Shown in pieces: positions 15,483-23,974 of a stretch of 32,526 nucleotides of DNA. Under the pieces are notes generated by a model. The model was given only the letters and a program-made list of their open reading frames with translations. It was not told the origin of the DNA and did no database searches. The stretch's first letter is position 1. Each line of letters opens with the position of its first letter. The stretch comes from Centipeda infelix ATCC 43532 (lineage in GTDB: Bacteria > Bacillota > Negativicutes > Selenomonadales > Selenomonadaceae): assembly GCF_000234095.1 (NCBI RefSeq), contig NZ_JH376798.1, positions 58,559-91,084 of the forward strand, given 5' to 3'. The translations under genes were made by a program, and so were the position numbers.

Positions 15483-16460
15483 TTATTCCTCGTCAAAAAT
15501 AAATTTGTATTTCTCTCTAAACTCTACCGTGAATTTGTGTGCTCCTTTTTCATTGAGGTGTGATACGTCAAAAAAATATTCCGTAGGATATACAGGAATA
15601 TTATAATTCACGGATATTTGATATTTATCACGCAATTGTTTCATATATTCTTGATAATCCGAAATATAGCCTCGCTTGGAAAGCATATCATATCCTGGGT
15701 TTCCCATCGGCATTTGTTCGAGATAGATTGGAATGTCATTTTCGAGACATAGCTCAATTATTTTTTCAATATAGAGGTTCATATAGGCAGCACACTTAAA
15801 CACCTTGTATTTCAGTTCAGGAGGATAGACCTCTTTGATTGCTCGGTCAGCAGGTTCATAAATCATTCTTCCCTTGTGTTGTCTCGCCTTTTGATATATT
15901 CTCATATTTTCCGCTTGTTGTGAGTGAACAAGGCTCTCTACTACTTGTTTCATATACTTATTGGGCAATCTATATCTATAAGCATATGCGAGATATGTAT
16001 AATTGTGACCATCATTCTCTCTTACCAGAGCAAGTATATCTCTTATTTGCTTCATGTCAAAATAGTCACACTGCATTGCCTGTTTTAACTGTTCCTCTCT
16101 AAACTCATACAAAATGAACGGTGCATATGCAACAAAAACAGCCTTAGGTTTAGGATGATTTTTCATATAGTTATCTAATGTATGATACATTTCTATGGGA
16201 GTCCCCCCAGGAACAGCAAGATTATATACATCTTTACCAAGTTCGTCTGCAAATACCGCTGCTTTAATGCGCGAATCTCCAAGAAGCAACACCTCTTGAC
16301 GATCATCTTTTGCCATCACATGTTCTTTTTGTTCAACCCAGTATGAATATTCTCGATTCATATAACTTTCTTCCGGTAATCCCCATGTGAGTACATATAC
16401 AATCAAAAGGAATGACACGACTAAAAAGATTATGAGGCATACATAGTTTTTTTCACTCAT
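15483..16460 (-). CDS. SGNH-hydrolase-like O-acyl-transfer protein (AlgJ/DltD-like)
   Basis: 325 residues with an N-terminal signal anchor (6-27) and a periplasmic/extracytoplasmic SGNH domain. The nucleophile motif is GDSR (Ser63), and the C-terminal catalytic Asp-His pair is DVSH (Asp298, His301) within a DVSHLNEKG motif. Such proteins finish acyl transfer begun by a membrane MBOAT protein, and the MBOAT gene lies 26 bases upstream in the same operon. Base composition is clearly AT-richer than the flanking genes, suggesting acquisition. The acceptor polymer is unknown: O-antigen, exopolysaccharide and peptidoglycan are all possible. The gene ends just beside the IS3-like palindrome. Confidence 0.8.
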   Translation of the reverse strand: MSEKNYVCLIIFLVVSFLLIVYVLTWGLPEESYMNREYSYWVEQKEHVMAKDDRQEVLLLGDSRIKAAVFADELGKDVYNLAVPGGTPIEMYHTLDNYMKNHPKPKAVFVAYAPFILYEFREEQLKQAMQCDYFDMKQIRDILALVRENDGHNYTYLAYAYRYRLPNKYMKQVVESLVHSQQAENMRIYQKARQHKGRMIYEPADRAIKEVYPPELKYKVFKCAAYMNLYIEKIIELCLENDIPIYLEQMPMGNPGYDMLSKRGYISDYQEYMKQLRDKYQISVNYNIPVYPTEYFFDVSHLNEKGAHKFTVEFREKYKFIFDEE

Positions 16461-16486
16461 TTTCCTGTATCATCCTCTCTATTCTA

Positions 16487-17926
16487 TCAAAATTGAAAAT
16501 ACAAGAATTCAGTATTGGAATTCATCTCACAAAGCGCAAGAAACGCAAACAAAACTGCGACAAGCAGCCATCTTTTATTCGCCCTAAAATTCTTTGCGTA
16601 TTCAATTGGATTTTTCATCTTCACAAGAACAATGAATAAGAAGGACAACACACACAGTATCTCCGACAACGAGCCTGTACTGATTGACCATTGTCTAAAC
16701 GGAATACAAAATCCGCCAAACAATCTCTCAATGCTCCCACCAGCCGGAAGCGCAAATCCATGTCCCCCCGCCATTGCATAAATGACATTCCACGCATCGT
16801 GAAAATTCTCCGCGCGGAAGAATACCCACAGAACGGTAACGCAAAGGAACGTCATGCCCCAGTTCACAACGTTCGGGAGAGCGATGTTCAACCTCCGCCA
16901 CTGGTGGTTCACCATGAGAGCAACGCCGTGCATTGCCCCCCAGAACACGAACGTCCAGCCCGCGCCATGCCAGAGACCGATAATGAGCATGGAAACGAAC
17001 AGATTGCGCATCTTTGCCCACTCCCCATGGCGATTGCCGCCGAGTGGGATATAGAGGTACTCGCGTACCCAGAGACCAAGCGTCATGTGCCATCTGCGCC
17101 AGAAATCGATGATGCTTCGCGCCTGATACGGCGAATTGAAGTTCACAGGAAATTTCAGATTGAACATAAGCCCCAGACCGATCGCCATCTCACTGTAGCC
17201 AGAAAAATCAAAGTAGAGTTGAAAGGTATAGGCGAGCGCAGCAATCCACGCCTCAAGAAGCGTAATCGTATCTGTATGCGAAAAGACATCCGCCACCCAT
17301 GGCGAAAGGCGATCCGCAATCACCACCTTTTTGAACAGCCCCATGATGAAGATGGTCAGCCCGAGCGCGATATTGTGGTAGTCGATGCGAAATGTACGCT
17401 CCGCGACGAACTGCGGCATCATATCCTTGTGATTCAGAATAGGGCCTGCTATCAAATGGGGAAAAATCGTCACGAATTCGCAATAGGTCACAAACGAATG
17501 ATTACGTGCCTCACCGCGATAGGCATCAATCAAATATCCCGTTTGGGTAAAGGTAAAAAAAGAGATGCCAAGCGGAAGCACAATGTGCGGCAAGTCAAAA
17601 CTTGTTCCAACGACATCATTTGCCGTCGTCAGAAAGAAATCCATGTACTTGAAATACCCAAGCAGGATGACATTGATGACAATGCCAAAGATGAGCCAAG
17701 ATTTCGCGTGCGTTTGCTCGATCCGCTGCCCGACAAGATAGTTGAACAGAATCGAGGCAAAGAGCAACGATACATAGCGATAGTCCCAATACCCGTAAAA
17801 AGCAAAGGATGCCAACACGAGCCAGAACGTCGCATAGTGTTTCTGCGGAAGCCTTCCCAACCAAAAAAATCCGAAAAAAGTGATCGGGAGGAACAAAAAA
17901 ATGAACTCATAGGAATTGAACAGCAC
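16487..17926 (-). CDS. MBOAT O-acyltransferase (AlgI/PatA-like)
   Basis: Polytopic membrane-bound O-acyltransferase of 479 residues from GTG 17926 (VLFNSYEF, the usual family opening, with AAAGGA eight bases upstream). ATG at 17935 adds three residues but abuts the ribosome binding site. Family motifs: GISFFTFTQTGYLIDAYRG, FQLYFDFSGYSEMAIGLG, FWRRWHMTLG, and the invariant histidine in GLWHGAGWTFVFWG (about residue 320). It moves acetyl groups from the cytoplasm across the membrane to an SGNH partner, encoded next. The promoter region contains a nine-base C/G run, so expression may vary in phase. Confidence 0.92.
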   Translation of the reverse strand: MLFNSYEFIFLFLPITFFGFFWLGRLPQKHYATFWLVLASFAFYGYWDYRYVSLLFASILFNYLVGQRIEQTHAKSWLIFGIVINVILLGYFKYMDFFLTTANDVVGTSFDLPHIVLPLGISFFTFTQTGYLIDAYRGEARNHSFVTYCEFVTIFPHLIAGPILNHKDMMPQFVAERTFRIDYHNIALGLTIFIMGLFKKVVIADRLSPWVADVFSHTDTITLLEAWIAALAYTFQLYFDFSGYSEMAIGLGLMFNLKFPVNFNSPYQARSIIDFWRRWHMTLGLWVREYLYIPLGGNRHGEWAKMRNLFVSMLIIGLWHGAGWTFVFWGAMHGVALMVNHQWRRLNIALPNVVNWGMTFLCVTVLWVFFRAENFHDAWNVIYAMAGGHGFALPAGGSIERLFGGFCIPFRQWSISTGSLSEILCVLSFLFIVLVKMKNPIEYAKNFRANKRWLLVAVLFAFLALCEMNSNTEFLYFQF

Positions 17927-17959
17927 GGTGCGCATCCTTTCAACTTTAGATTTGTTGAC

Positions 17960-17988
17960 AGGATAGCATAGAAGTCCCCCCCCCGCAA
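17960..17988 (-). promoter_or_regulatory. Putative phase-variable promoter of the O-acylation operon
   Basis: On the minus strand TTGCGG (17983-17988) and TATCCT (17960-17965) are 17 bp apart. The spacer begins inside a run of nine G. Both boxes are imperfect, but no better promoter lies between the MBOAT start and the repeat fragment at 18014. Confidence 0.5.
17976..17984. repeat. Poly-C/G tract (9 bp)
   Basis: Nine consecutive C on the plus strand, overlapping the -35 edge and spacer of the promoter above. Tracts of this length are prone to slippage. Confidence 0.9.
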
Positions 17989-18013
17989 GACATTTTGATG
18001 TTGTATAAATAAA

Positions 18014-18093
18014 GCTATGTGGAGGATTTTTCGACGAAGAGAAGGAGAAAAAGGTGCGTCAAGATGGCGTGGCTGAATTTATGAGTGTTTCCT
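18014..18093 (+). repeat. Copy A (3' half) of dispersed structured element
   Basis: Aligns nearly base for base with the right half of copy C (32342-32422): CTATGTGGAGGATTT, TCGAC, then AAGATGGC, GCTGAATTTAT and TTTCCT. The left arm is missing; the adjoining sequence is the poly-C promoter region. Confidence 0.75.
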
Positions 18094-18189
18094 TAACGCT
18101 TCATGTGATCCCCGGCAACGGGATCGTTCTCGATGATTGTCCCGCGCCGTGTAAAGCCACATTCAAACGCCAGACATCTTTTCGCAAGC

Positions 18190-18232
18190 AAAAAAGCCGC
18201 CGTACGAACCTAAGTGAGATTCGTGCAGCAGC
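18190..18232 (-). terminator. Intrinsic terminator of the DUF3887-like gene
   Basis: On the minus strand GCTGCTGCACGAA pairs with TTCGTACGGCGGC (with wobbles) around an 11-base loop and is followed by T6. The upstream arm contains the CTGCTGCACGAA motif seen elsewhere in the window. The rest of 18094-18252 holds no supported gene. Confidence 0.75.
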
Positions 18233-18252
18233 TTATATGCCATAACTGTATA

Positions 18253-18720
18253 TCAGCGAACGAGGAACCCTGCCAGTTTCATACTTTCATCGTACGTGAG
18301 ACGGTAGATGACGGCAGTCGCCTTGTAGCCCACGGCGAGCTCGCAGATAACATACCACTTGTCGCCCTCCATACCTGCGGTCATCATCGTTTTACCAACG
18401 CCCGCACGTGCTCCCCACTTCGGTGCGAACTCGGCCTTCGCCCCCGTGACCTGCTCCGCCGTCAAATGCGGACGCAGCCCTGTGGTCGCCTCCGCCTGAA
18501 GCCCCGCAATATCGTCCTTCTCAAAGCGTGTGATCGTCGCCATCACATGCTGCTCGACGACCTGCACATCAAACGGAGCCTGCACCTCTGCCGTCTGTTC
18601 CGCAGCAGGCGCCTCCGCCGCAGGTGCCGCCGTCTCTGCGGCATACACGGGGGATGCGGCATACGCACCGCCGACGATCAGAGCTGCGGCAAGCGCACGC
18701 GAGAGTTTACGAAACGTCAT
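18253..18720 (-). CDS. Secreted DUF3887-like protein
   Basis: 155 residues from ATG 18720, with AGGAGG six bases upstream; the longer frame to 18813 overlaps the methyltransferase and is rejected. A signal peptide (cleavage near VYA/AET) is followed by an alanine/proline/glutamate-rich linker (28-48) and a small domain. That domain begins VVEQHVMATITRFEKDDI and ends YKATAVIYRLTYDESMKLAGFLV, similar in layout to DUF3887 (NTF2-like fold). Function unknown. It lies 53 bases after the methyltransferase in the same direction and is followed by a good terminator. Confidence 0.7.
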   Translation of the reverse strand: MTFRKLSRALAAALIVGGAYAASPVYAAETAAPAAEAPAAEQTAEVQAPFDVQVVEQHVMATITRFEKDDIAGLQAEATTGLRPHLTAEQVTGAKAEFAPKWGARAGVGKTMMTAGMEGDKWYVICELAVGYKATAVIYRLTYDESMKLAGFLVR

Positions 18721-18773
18721 AAAATACCTCCTAAAAAACCAAAAAGAGACCGATGCAGCAAAGCAGATGAATC

Positions 18774-19466
18774 CTACTTTACACACGAGAAGCACGCAAG
18801 CGACTCCACACACTCGACCGTGACCTCACGATAGAGAGCCTTGAGCCGTGCCTCGAGCTGTTCCTTCGTATCATACGGCGGCGTAAAGAAGCCCATGCGC
18901 GTATAGAGATGCTTCACGACGAACTCCGTGCGCGGATTCCCGCCGAGCACAAAGACCGAACCCGTGAGCCGTCCGCCGGGACGCAGCACACGGTGCACCT
19001 CACTCCACGCCGCCTCCTTGTCGGGGAACGCATGAAATCCATTGATCGAGACTGCCGCATCGAAAAAGTTGTCCTCGAACGTCAGCTGTCCGACATCGCC
19101 CTCCACGAACGCGACGTTATGTACGCCGAGTGCATCCGCACGCGCACGTGCCGCTGCGAGCATCGCGGGCGAGTAGTCAAGGCAGGTGATATCCGCATTC
19201 GGCAGCTCCGCATAGACGGGCAGCGAGAGACAGCCCGTCCCGACGGGCACCTCGAGTAGTTTTCCCTCAAAGCCCTCATGTGCCGCGCGCAGGGCAAGCC
19301 CGACATAGCGGCTCACGCCATTTCTGTCCAATCCCCACACGAGCCGTGAGACGAACTTGCCCGACCACGTCGAGTACGTCATCATCCCATCGTACAGATT
19401 CGCAAGTCGCCCCACCGAATGATACGCCCCTCGAATCTTCTCATACCGCCGCAGTTCTTCGTCCAT
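18774..19466 (-). CDS. SAM-dependent methyltransferase (UbiE/class I type)
   Basis: 230 residues from ATG 19466, behind AAAGGGGG; the frame to 19508 adds an unsupported leader across the -10 region. Class I Rossmann fold: motif I LLEVPVGTG (about 69-77), motif II ITCLDYSPAML, motif post-II FVEGDVGQLTFEDNFFD, and VHRVLRPGGRLTGSVF. The layout matches Methyltransf_11/UbiE-like enzymes; the substrate cannot be read. The C-terminal segment contains two cysteines (SLACFSCVK). It has its own promoter at 19499-19527, divergent from the efflux operon. Confidence 0.85.
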   Translation of the reverse strand: MDEELRRYEKIRGAYHSVGRLANLYDGMMTYSTWSGKFVSRLVWGLDRNGVSRYVGLALRAAHEGFEGKLLEVPVGTGCLSLPVYAELPNADITCLDYSPAMLAAARARADALGVHNVAFVEGDVGQLTFEDNFFDAAVSINGFHAFPDKEAAWSEVHRVLRPGGRLTGSVFVLGGNPRTEFVVKHLYTRMGFFTPPYDTKEQLEARLKALYREVTVECVESLACFSCVK

Positions 19467-19498
19467 TGTGACCCCCTTTCTCACCATCATCGGATTGT

Positions 19499-19527
19499 AT
19501 TCTAACATAAAATGCGTATCGGTTCAA
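19499..19527 (-). promoter_or_regulatory. Promoter of the methyltransferase
   Basis: TTGAAC (19522-19527) and TAGAAT (19499-19504) on the minus strand with a 17-bp spacer. Confidence 0.65.
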
Positions 19528-19539
19528 ATCTCCATTATA

Positions 19540-19568
19540 TAGACACGCCCCTCTTTCAGTGGTAAAAT
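19540..19568 (+). promoter_or_regulatory. Promoter of the RND efflux operon
   Basis: TAGACA (19540-19545) and TAAAAT (19563-19568), 17 bp apart, about 40 bases before the ATG. It is back-to-back with the methyltransferase promoter. No repressor gene of TetR or MarR type is adjacent. Confidence 0.65.
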
Positions 19569-19610
19569 TTAGAAAACTACGGGCGAAAACAACCGAAAGG
19601 AAGATGCACC

Positions 19611-20663
19611 ATGCACGCGCGTTCCTACCTCACACTCATTCTCACTGCAGCACTCGCAGCATTCACGGGCTGCGGCACGGACGCAGCAAAGGAAGTACCG
19701 CCGCCCCTCGTGCGGACGATGACGGTCGGCGATGCCGCCGCGTCGGAGGGCGGTTACACGGGCACGGTGTGCGGACGCTATGAGACGCGGCTCGCCTTTC
19801 AGGTCGGCGGACAGATTCTCTCGCGCAACGTAAACGTCGGCGCACACGTCCGCGCAGGCGACGTGCTCATGGTGATCGACGCACGCGACGTGCAGCAGCA
19901 GGCGAACGCAACGAGTGCCGCCGCCCAAGCCGTGCGCTCGCGCTACGAGCTTGCACGCACGGAACGCGCGCGCTACGAGCAGCTTTACGCCGCACAGGCG
20001 ATCTCGGAGGCAATGCTCGACCAGTACCGCACGAACGAACGCGCCGCCGAGGCAGCGTACCGTCAGGCAGTCGCGCAGGACACGGCGAGCCATAACGCGC
20101 TCGGCTACACAAACCTCGTCGCGGGTGCGGACGGCGTAATCTCGAACATCACGGCGGAGGAGGGACAGATCATCGCCGCAGGGCAGACGGTCATGACGCT
20201 CACGCAGGAGAGTGAGCGCGAGATCGAGATCGCCGTACCCGAGAGCCGCCTCGCAGAGGTCTCTGTCGGTATGCCCGCCGCCGTCGCCCTCTGGGCGAAC
20301 AGTACCGCCTACACGGGCACACTGCGCGAACTCTCACCCGTACCCGATGCGACGACACGCACCTATACGGCGCGGATCGCCCTCACGGATGCCCCTGCAG
20401 ACCTCCCGCTCGGCATGACGGCACGCGTCCGCCTCGGTGCATCCGTCCAAGAGGGTGCCGCCATTCCCCTGTCCGCGCTGTACCAAACGGGCGATACGGC
20501 GCAGGTCTACGTGGTCGAGGACGATGCGGTGCATCTCGTCCCCGTCACCGTCACGGCGTTCCGCACCAATGATGCCCTCGTCACGGGGCTGCCGCAGGGC
20601 GCACGCATCGTGACAGCGGGCGTGCACCAACTCCACGAGGGAGAGAAGGTGCGGACGAAATGA
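19611..20663 (+). CDS. RND efflux periplasmic adaptor (membrane fusion lipoprotein)
   Basis: 350 residues, with GAAAGGAAG upstream of the ATG. A lipoprotein signal ends at Cys21 (AFTGC). The mature protein has the adaptor order: barrel-sandwich/lipoyl half (YTGTVCGRYETRLAFQVGGQI, with GAHVRAGDVLMVID), a coiled-coil hairpin rich in Ala/Arg/Gln (about 85-160), the second lipoyl half (GADGVISNITAEEGQIIAAGQ), a beta-barrel and a membrane-proximal domain ending VTAGVHQLHEGEKV. It links the inner-membrane pump to an outer-membrane channel. The stop overlaps the pump start by four bases. No outer-membrane factor gene lies nearby. The substrate cannot be predicted. Confidence 0.93.
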   Translation: MHARSYLTLILTAALAAFTGCGTDAAKEVPPPLVRTMTVGDAAASEGGYTGTVCGRYETRLAFQVGGQILSRNVNVGAHVRAGDVLMVIDARDVQQQANATSAAAQAVRSRYELARTERARYEQLYAAQAISEAMLDQYRTNERAAEAAYRQAVAQDTASHNALGYTNLVAGADGVISNITAEEGQIIAAGQTVMTLTQESEREIEIAVPESRLAEVSVGMPAAVALWANSTAYTGTLRELSPVPDATTRTYTARIALTDAPADLPLGMTARVRLGASVQEGAAIPLSALYQTGDTAQVYVVEDDAVHLVPVTVTAFRTNDALVTGLPQGARIVTAGVHQLHEGEKVRTK

Positions 20664-23600
20664 GAAACCTCACAGAGCTCTCCCTGCGCCACCGCGCACT
20701 CGTCTGGTACTTCATCATCGTCTTTGCCGTCGGCGGCATCTTTGCCTACAACGCACTCGGCCGCATGGAGGATCCCGCCTTTACCATCCGCCAGATGGTG
20801 ATCTCCGCCGCATGGCCGGGCGCGAGTGCGGAGGAGATGCAGGAGCAGGTCACGGACAAGCTCGAACGGCGTTTTCAGGACACCCCGGGACTGAAGCAGA
20901 TCCACAGTGAGACTCGCGCGGGACAGACCACGATCTACATTCAGTTGCGCGACGATGTGGATGCGTCGGAGATTCGCCCGACGTGGCGCGACGTGCGGAA
21001 CTTCGGCGAGGACGTAAAGCGCGACCTGCCCGCAGGGGTCTATGGGCCATTCTACAACGACCGCTTCGACGATGTGTACGGCTCAGTCTACGCCATCACG
21101 GGCGCGGACTACAGCGCCGAGGAACTGCGCAGCATGGCGGAGGACGCACGCCGCCGCATCCTCGCCGTCCCGAGCGTGCAAAAGGTCGAGCTGATCGGCG
21201 TGCAGAGCGAGCGCGTCTACGTTGAGATCGCCCTCGAACGGCTCGCGCAGCTCGGCATTCCCCCGACCGCCATCACGGACGCACTCGCCGCGCAGGATGC
21301 GATGGCGACGAGCGGCAGCATCGAGACGGAGAGCGACACCGTACAGCTGCGCGCCTCGGGCGTGTTTGAAAACATCGAGGACATCCGTGCGCTCCCGATT
21401 GCGGCAAACGGAAAAATCTTTCGTCTCGGCGACATCGCAAGCATCGAGCGCAAGGCAGTTGACCCATCCGAGCCGCGTATGCTGTATAACGGTGCGCCCG
21501 CCGTCGGCATCGCCGTCTCGATGGAGGCGGGCGGCAACATCCTCGCCCTCGGCGAAAACCTCAAAGAACTGACCGCTGCGATCCAACAGGATCTCCCACT
21601 TGGCGCAGAACTGCACGAGGTGTCGAATCAGCCCGCCGTCGTCGCCCACTCCATTCACGACTTCGTCGAGACGCTCGCACTTGCGATCCTCATCGTCCTC
21701 GTCGTCAGCTTCCTCTCGCTCGGGCTGCGCACGGGGCTTGTCGTCGCCGGCTGCATCCCGCTCGTCCTCGCAGGAACATTCGTCGCGATGTACATGCTCG
21801 GCATCGACCTGCACAAGGTCTCCCTCGGCGCACTGATTATCTCGCTCGGTCTCTTGGTCGACGATGCCATCATCGCCGTCGAAATGATGAGCGTCCAGCT
21901 CGAGCGCGGCATGGGACGCTTTGACGCCGCGTGCTACGCATTTACCCAGACGGCGAAGCCCATGCTCACAGGCACGCTCATTACCTGCGCGGGCTTCATC
22001 CCCGTCGCATTCTCCAAGGGCATGGCGAGCGAGTTCTGCGCCGCGCTCTTCCCCGTCATCGGCATCGCCCTCGTATTAAGTTGGGTAGTCTCCGTTATGG
22101 TCGCGCCACTTTTCGGATACTATCTCATTCGTGTAAAAAAAGCGGACGAGGGTGTGCACGATCCGTACACGAGCCCCTTCTATCGGCTCTTTCGCCGCGT
22201 ACTCACAGCATTTCTCGCACACCGCACCGCCGTCCTCGTCGGCACTGTCCTCCTCTTTGCCGTGAGCCTTGCGGCGTTCCCGCACATCAAACAGACCTTT
22301 TTCCCACCCTCCCTGCGCCCCGAGCTCCTCGTGCGCCTGACCCTGCCGCAGGGCGCATCCATGCAGGCGACAGCAGCGGAGGCGGATCGTCTCGCTGACC
22401 TCCTCGCCGCGCACAGCGACAAAATCCAGAACTACGCCGCCTACATCGGACGCTCCACACCGCGCTTCGTCCTCGCCGTCGATCCGAAGGCGGACGCGGC
22501 GAACAGTGCCCAGTTCGTCATCACCGCGAACGACACCGCCGCACGTGAGGAGCTTGCCGCCGTAATTGCAGATGCCCGCCGCAATGAACTCACAGGCGTG
22601 CGGGTATCCACGCAGTATATCCAGACGGGGCCGCCTGCTGACTTCCCCATCATGCTGCGTGTCTCTGCGCCCACGACGGACGAAGTGCGCCGTGCCGCCG
22701 AGGAGGTCGCCGCCATCACCGCCGCCGATCCCGCCGCGACGAACGTCCATCTCGACTGGACGGAGAAATCCAAGACCGTCCGCATCGACTTCGACAAGGA
22801 CAAGCTGAAACTCTACGGAATCAGCGCAAAGGCTGTCAAGCAGATGCTCTACACCGAGCTGACGGGCGCACAGGCAGCAGAATTCTACACGGGCGACCGC
22901 AATATCGGCATCGTCCTGCGCCTCGCCGAGCGCGACCGCACGAACATCGAACGCCTCGGCGAGCTGCCGATTGCCACAGCGGGCGGCAGCGTTCCGCTCG
23001 CACAGATCGCCCACCTTTCCTATGGCGCAGAGGACGGCTTTATCAAGCGACACAACCTGCGCCCAAGCATCATGGTACAGGCGGAGGTCAGAGAGGGCGA
23101 GGGCAACGATGCCGCGCTGCGCATTTACAAAGCGACCGAGGAACTGCGCCGCAGTCTCCCCGCCGGCACGACCATCGAGACAGCGGGCGCGCTCGCGGAC
23201 TCCGCCGACTCCATGCACTACCTCATGCAGCCGCTGCCCGCCATGATCTTCATCATCATGACCCTGCTCATGCTCCAGCTCGGCAGCATGGGCAAGATGA
23301 CACTCACCCTCCTCACCGCACCGATGGGGCTGATCGGCGTTGCGTTTGCCATGCTCATCACCAACTCCGCGCTCGGCTTCGTCGCCTACCTCGGCGTGCT
23401 CGCCCTCTTCGGCATGATCATCCGCAACTCCGTCATCCTCATCGACCAGATCAAAAAACATGAGGAGGCGGGTGAGCAGCCCATGGATGCCATCATCGAC
23501 TCGGCCGTCCTGCGCTTCCGACCCATCATGCTCACTGCCGCTGCCGCCATCCTCGGTATGCTCCCACTCATGCGCAGCATCTTCTGGGGGCCGATGGCGG

Positions 23601-23689
23601 TCGCCATCGCGGGAGGACTGATTGTGGCAACGGTGCTGACACTCTTGGTACTGCCCGTCATGTATGCCGTCGCGTATCGGGTGAGATAG
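20660..23689 (+). CDS. RND efflux transporter permease (AcrB/MdtB-like)
   Basis: 1009 residues, full length for the hydrophobe/amphiphile efflux family, with twelve transmembrane helices and two large periplasmic loops. Proton-relay residues: Asp401-Asp402 in GLLVDDAIIAVE (helix 4), and Arg922 in GMIIRNSVILID (helix 10) where AcrB has Lys940. This substitution is a feature of a divergent branch rather than a loss. It pumps drugs, detergents or lipids out using the proton gradient, together with the adaptor encoded just before it (ATGA overlap). The heavy-metal group is less likely because the helix 4 motif is of the drug-efflux type. The antisense strand carries a long spurious frame. Confidence 0.94.
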   Translation: MRNLTELSLRHRALVWYFIIVFAVGGIFAYNALGRMEDPAFTIRQMVISAAWPGASAEEMQEQVTDKLERRFQDTPGLKQIHSETRAGQTTIYIQLRDDVDASEIRPTWRDVRNFGEDVKRDLPAGVYGPFYNDRFDDVYGSVYAITGADYSAEELRSMAEDARRRILAVPSVQKVELIGVQSERVYVEIALERLAQLGIPPTAITDALAAQDAMATSGSIETESDTVQLRASGVFENIEDIRALPIAANGKIFRLGDIASIERKAVDPSEPRMLYNGAPAVGIAVSMEAGGNILALGENLKELTAAIQQDLPLGAELHEVSNQPAVVAHSIHDFVETLALAILIVLVVSFLSLGLRTGLVVAGCIPLVLAGTFVAMYMLGIDLHKVSLGALIISLGLLVDDAIIAVEMMSVQLERGMGRFDAACYAFTQTAKPMLTGTLITCAGFIPVAFSKGMASEFCAALFPVIGIALVLSWVVSVMVAPLFGYYLIRVKKADEGVHDPYTSPFYRLFRRVLTAFLAHRTAVLVGTVLLFAVSLAAFPHIKQTFFPPSLRPELLVRLTLPQGASMQATAAEADRLADLLAAHSDKIQNYAAYIGRSTPRFVLAVDPKADAANSAQFVITANDTAAREELAAVIADARRNELTGVRVSTQYIQTGPPADFPIMLRVSAPTTDEVRRAAEEVAAITAADPAATNVHLDWTEKSKTVRIDFDKDKLKLYGISAKAVKQMLYTELTGAQAAEFYTGDRNIGIVLRLAERDRTNIERLGELPIATAGGSVPLAQIAHLSYGAEDGFIKRHNLRPSIMVQAEVREGEGNDAALRIYKATEELRRSLPAGTTIETAGALADSADSMHYLMQPLPAMIFIIMTLLMLQLGSMGKMTLTLLTAPMGLIGVAFAMLITNSALGFVAYLGVLALFGMIIRNSVILIDQIKKHEEAGEQPMDAIIDSAVLRFRPIMLTAAAAILGMLPLMRSIFWGPMAVAIAGGLIVATVLTLLVLPVMYAVAYRVR

Positions 23690-23731
23690 TAGGCGGTCAG
23701 AGCCATCAACCACGAAAAAGGAGGTCACTCC

Positions 23732-23974
23732 ATGAACATCCGCACAGACACAATGATTTCCATGGCCGAAGCAAACCAAAATTTTTCCAAGGTGGTGCAG
23801 CTTGTCGATGAAAAAGGAACTGCGGTCATTCTAAAGGACAATACGCCGCGCTACCTCGTTATCGACATCCAGCAACTCGGACATAACGAAACCTTGCCGG
23901 ATGCAGACGTGCTTGCCGTCTCGCGACAACTGATGGAACAAAATAGAGCAGCTTATGAGGTGCTGGCACGATGA
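23732..23974 (+). CDS. phd: Phd/YefM-family antitoxin
   Basis: 80 residues; AAAGGAGG lies seven bases before ATG 23732. The N-terminal DNA-binding fold (ISMAEANQNFSKVVQLVDEKGTA, then VILKDNTPRYLVID) is typical of Phd, and the charged C-terminal helix (about 55-80) would cover the toxin. It overlaps the toxin gene by four bases, so the two are made together; antitoxin dimers normally repress their own operon. It begins only 42 bases after the RND pump gene with no clear promoter between, so it may be co-transcribed with the pump. Confidence 0.88.
   Translation: MNIRTDTMISMAEANQNFSKVVQLVDEKGTAVILKDNTPRYLVIDIQQLGHNETLPDADVLAVSRQLMEQNRAAYEVLAR

Noticed and set aside
18054-18245. Small frame of 63 codons on the plus strand
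   Set aside because: It begins inside copy A of the dispersed repeat and runs through the terminator at 18190-18232; no family pattern.
22076-23779. Long open frame of 567 codons on the minus strand opposite the RND pump
   Set aside because: Shadow of a GC-rich gene: His/Arg/Asp-rich composition, no domain pattern, and the plus-strand frame is an unmistakable RND permease. Similar shadows opposite other genes (for example 92-1192, 3585-4271 and 6819-8012) were dropped for the same reason.
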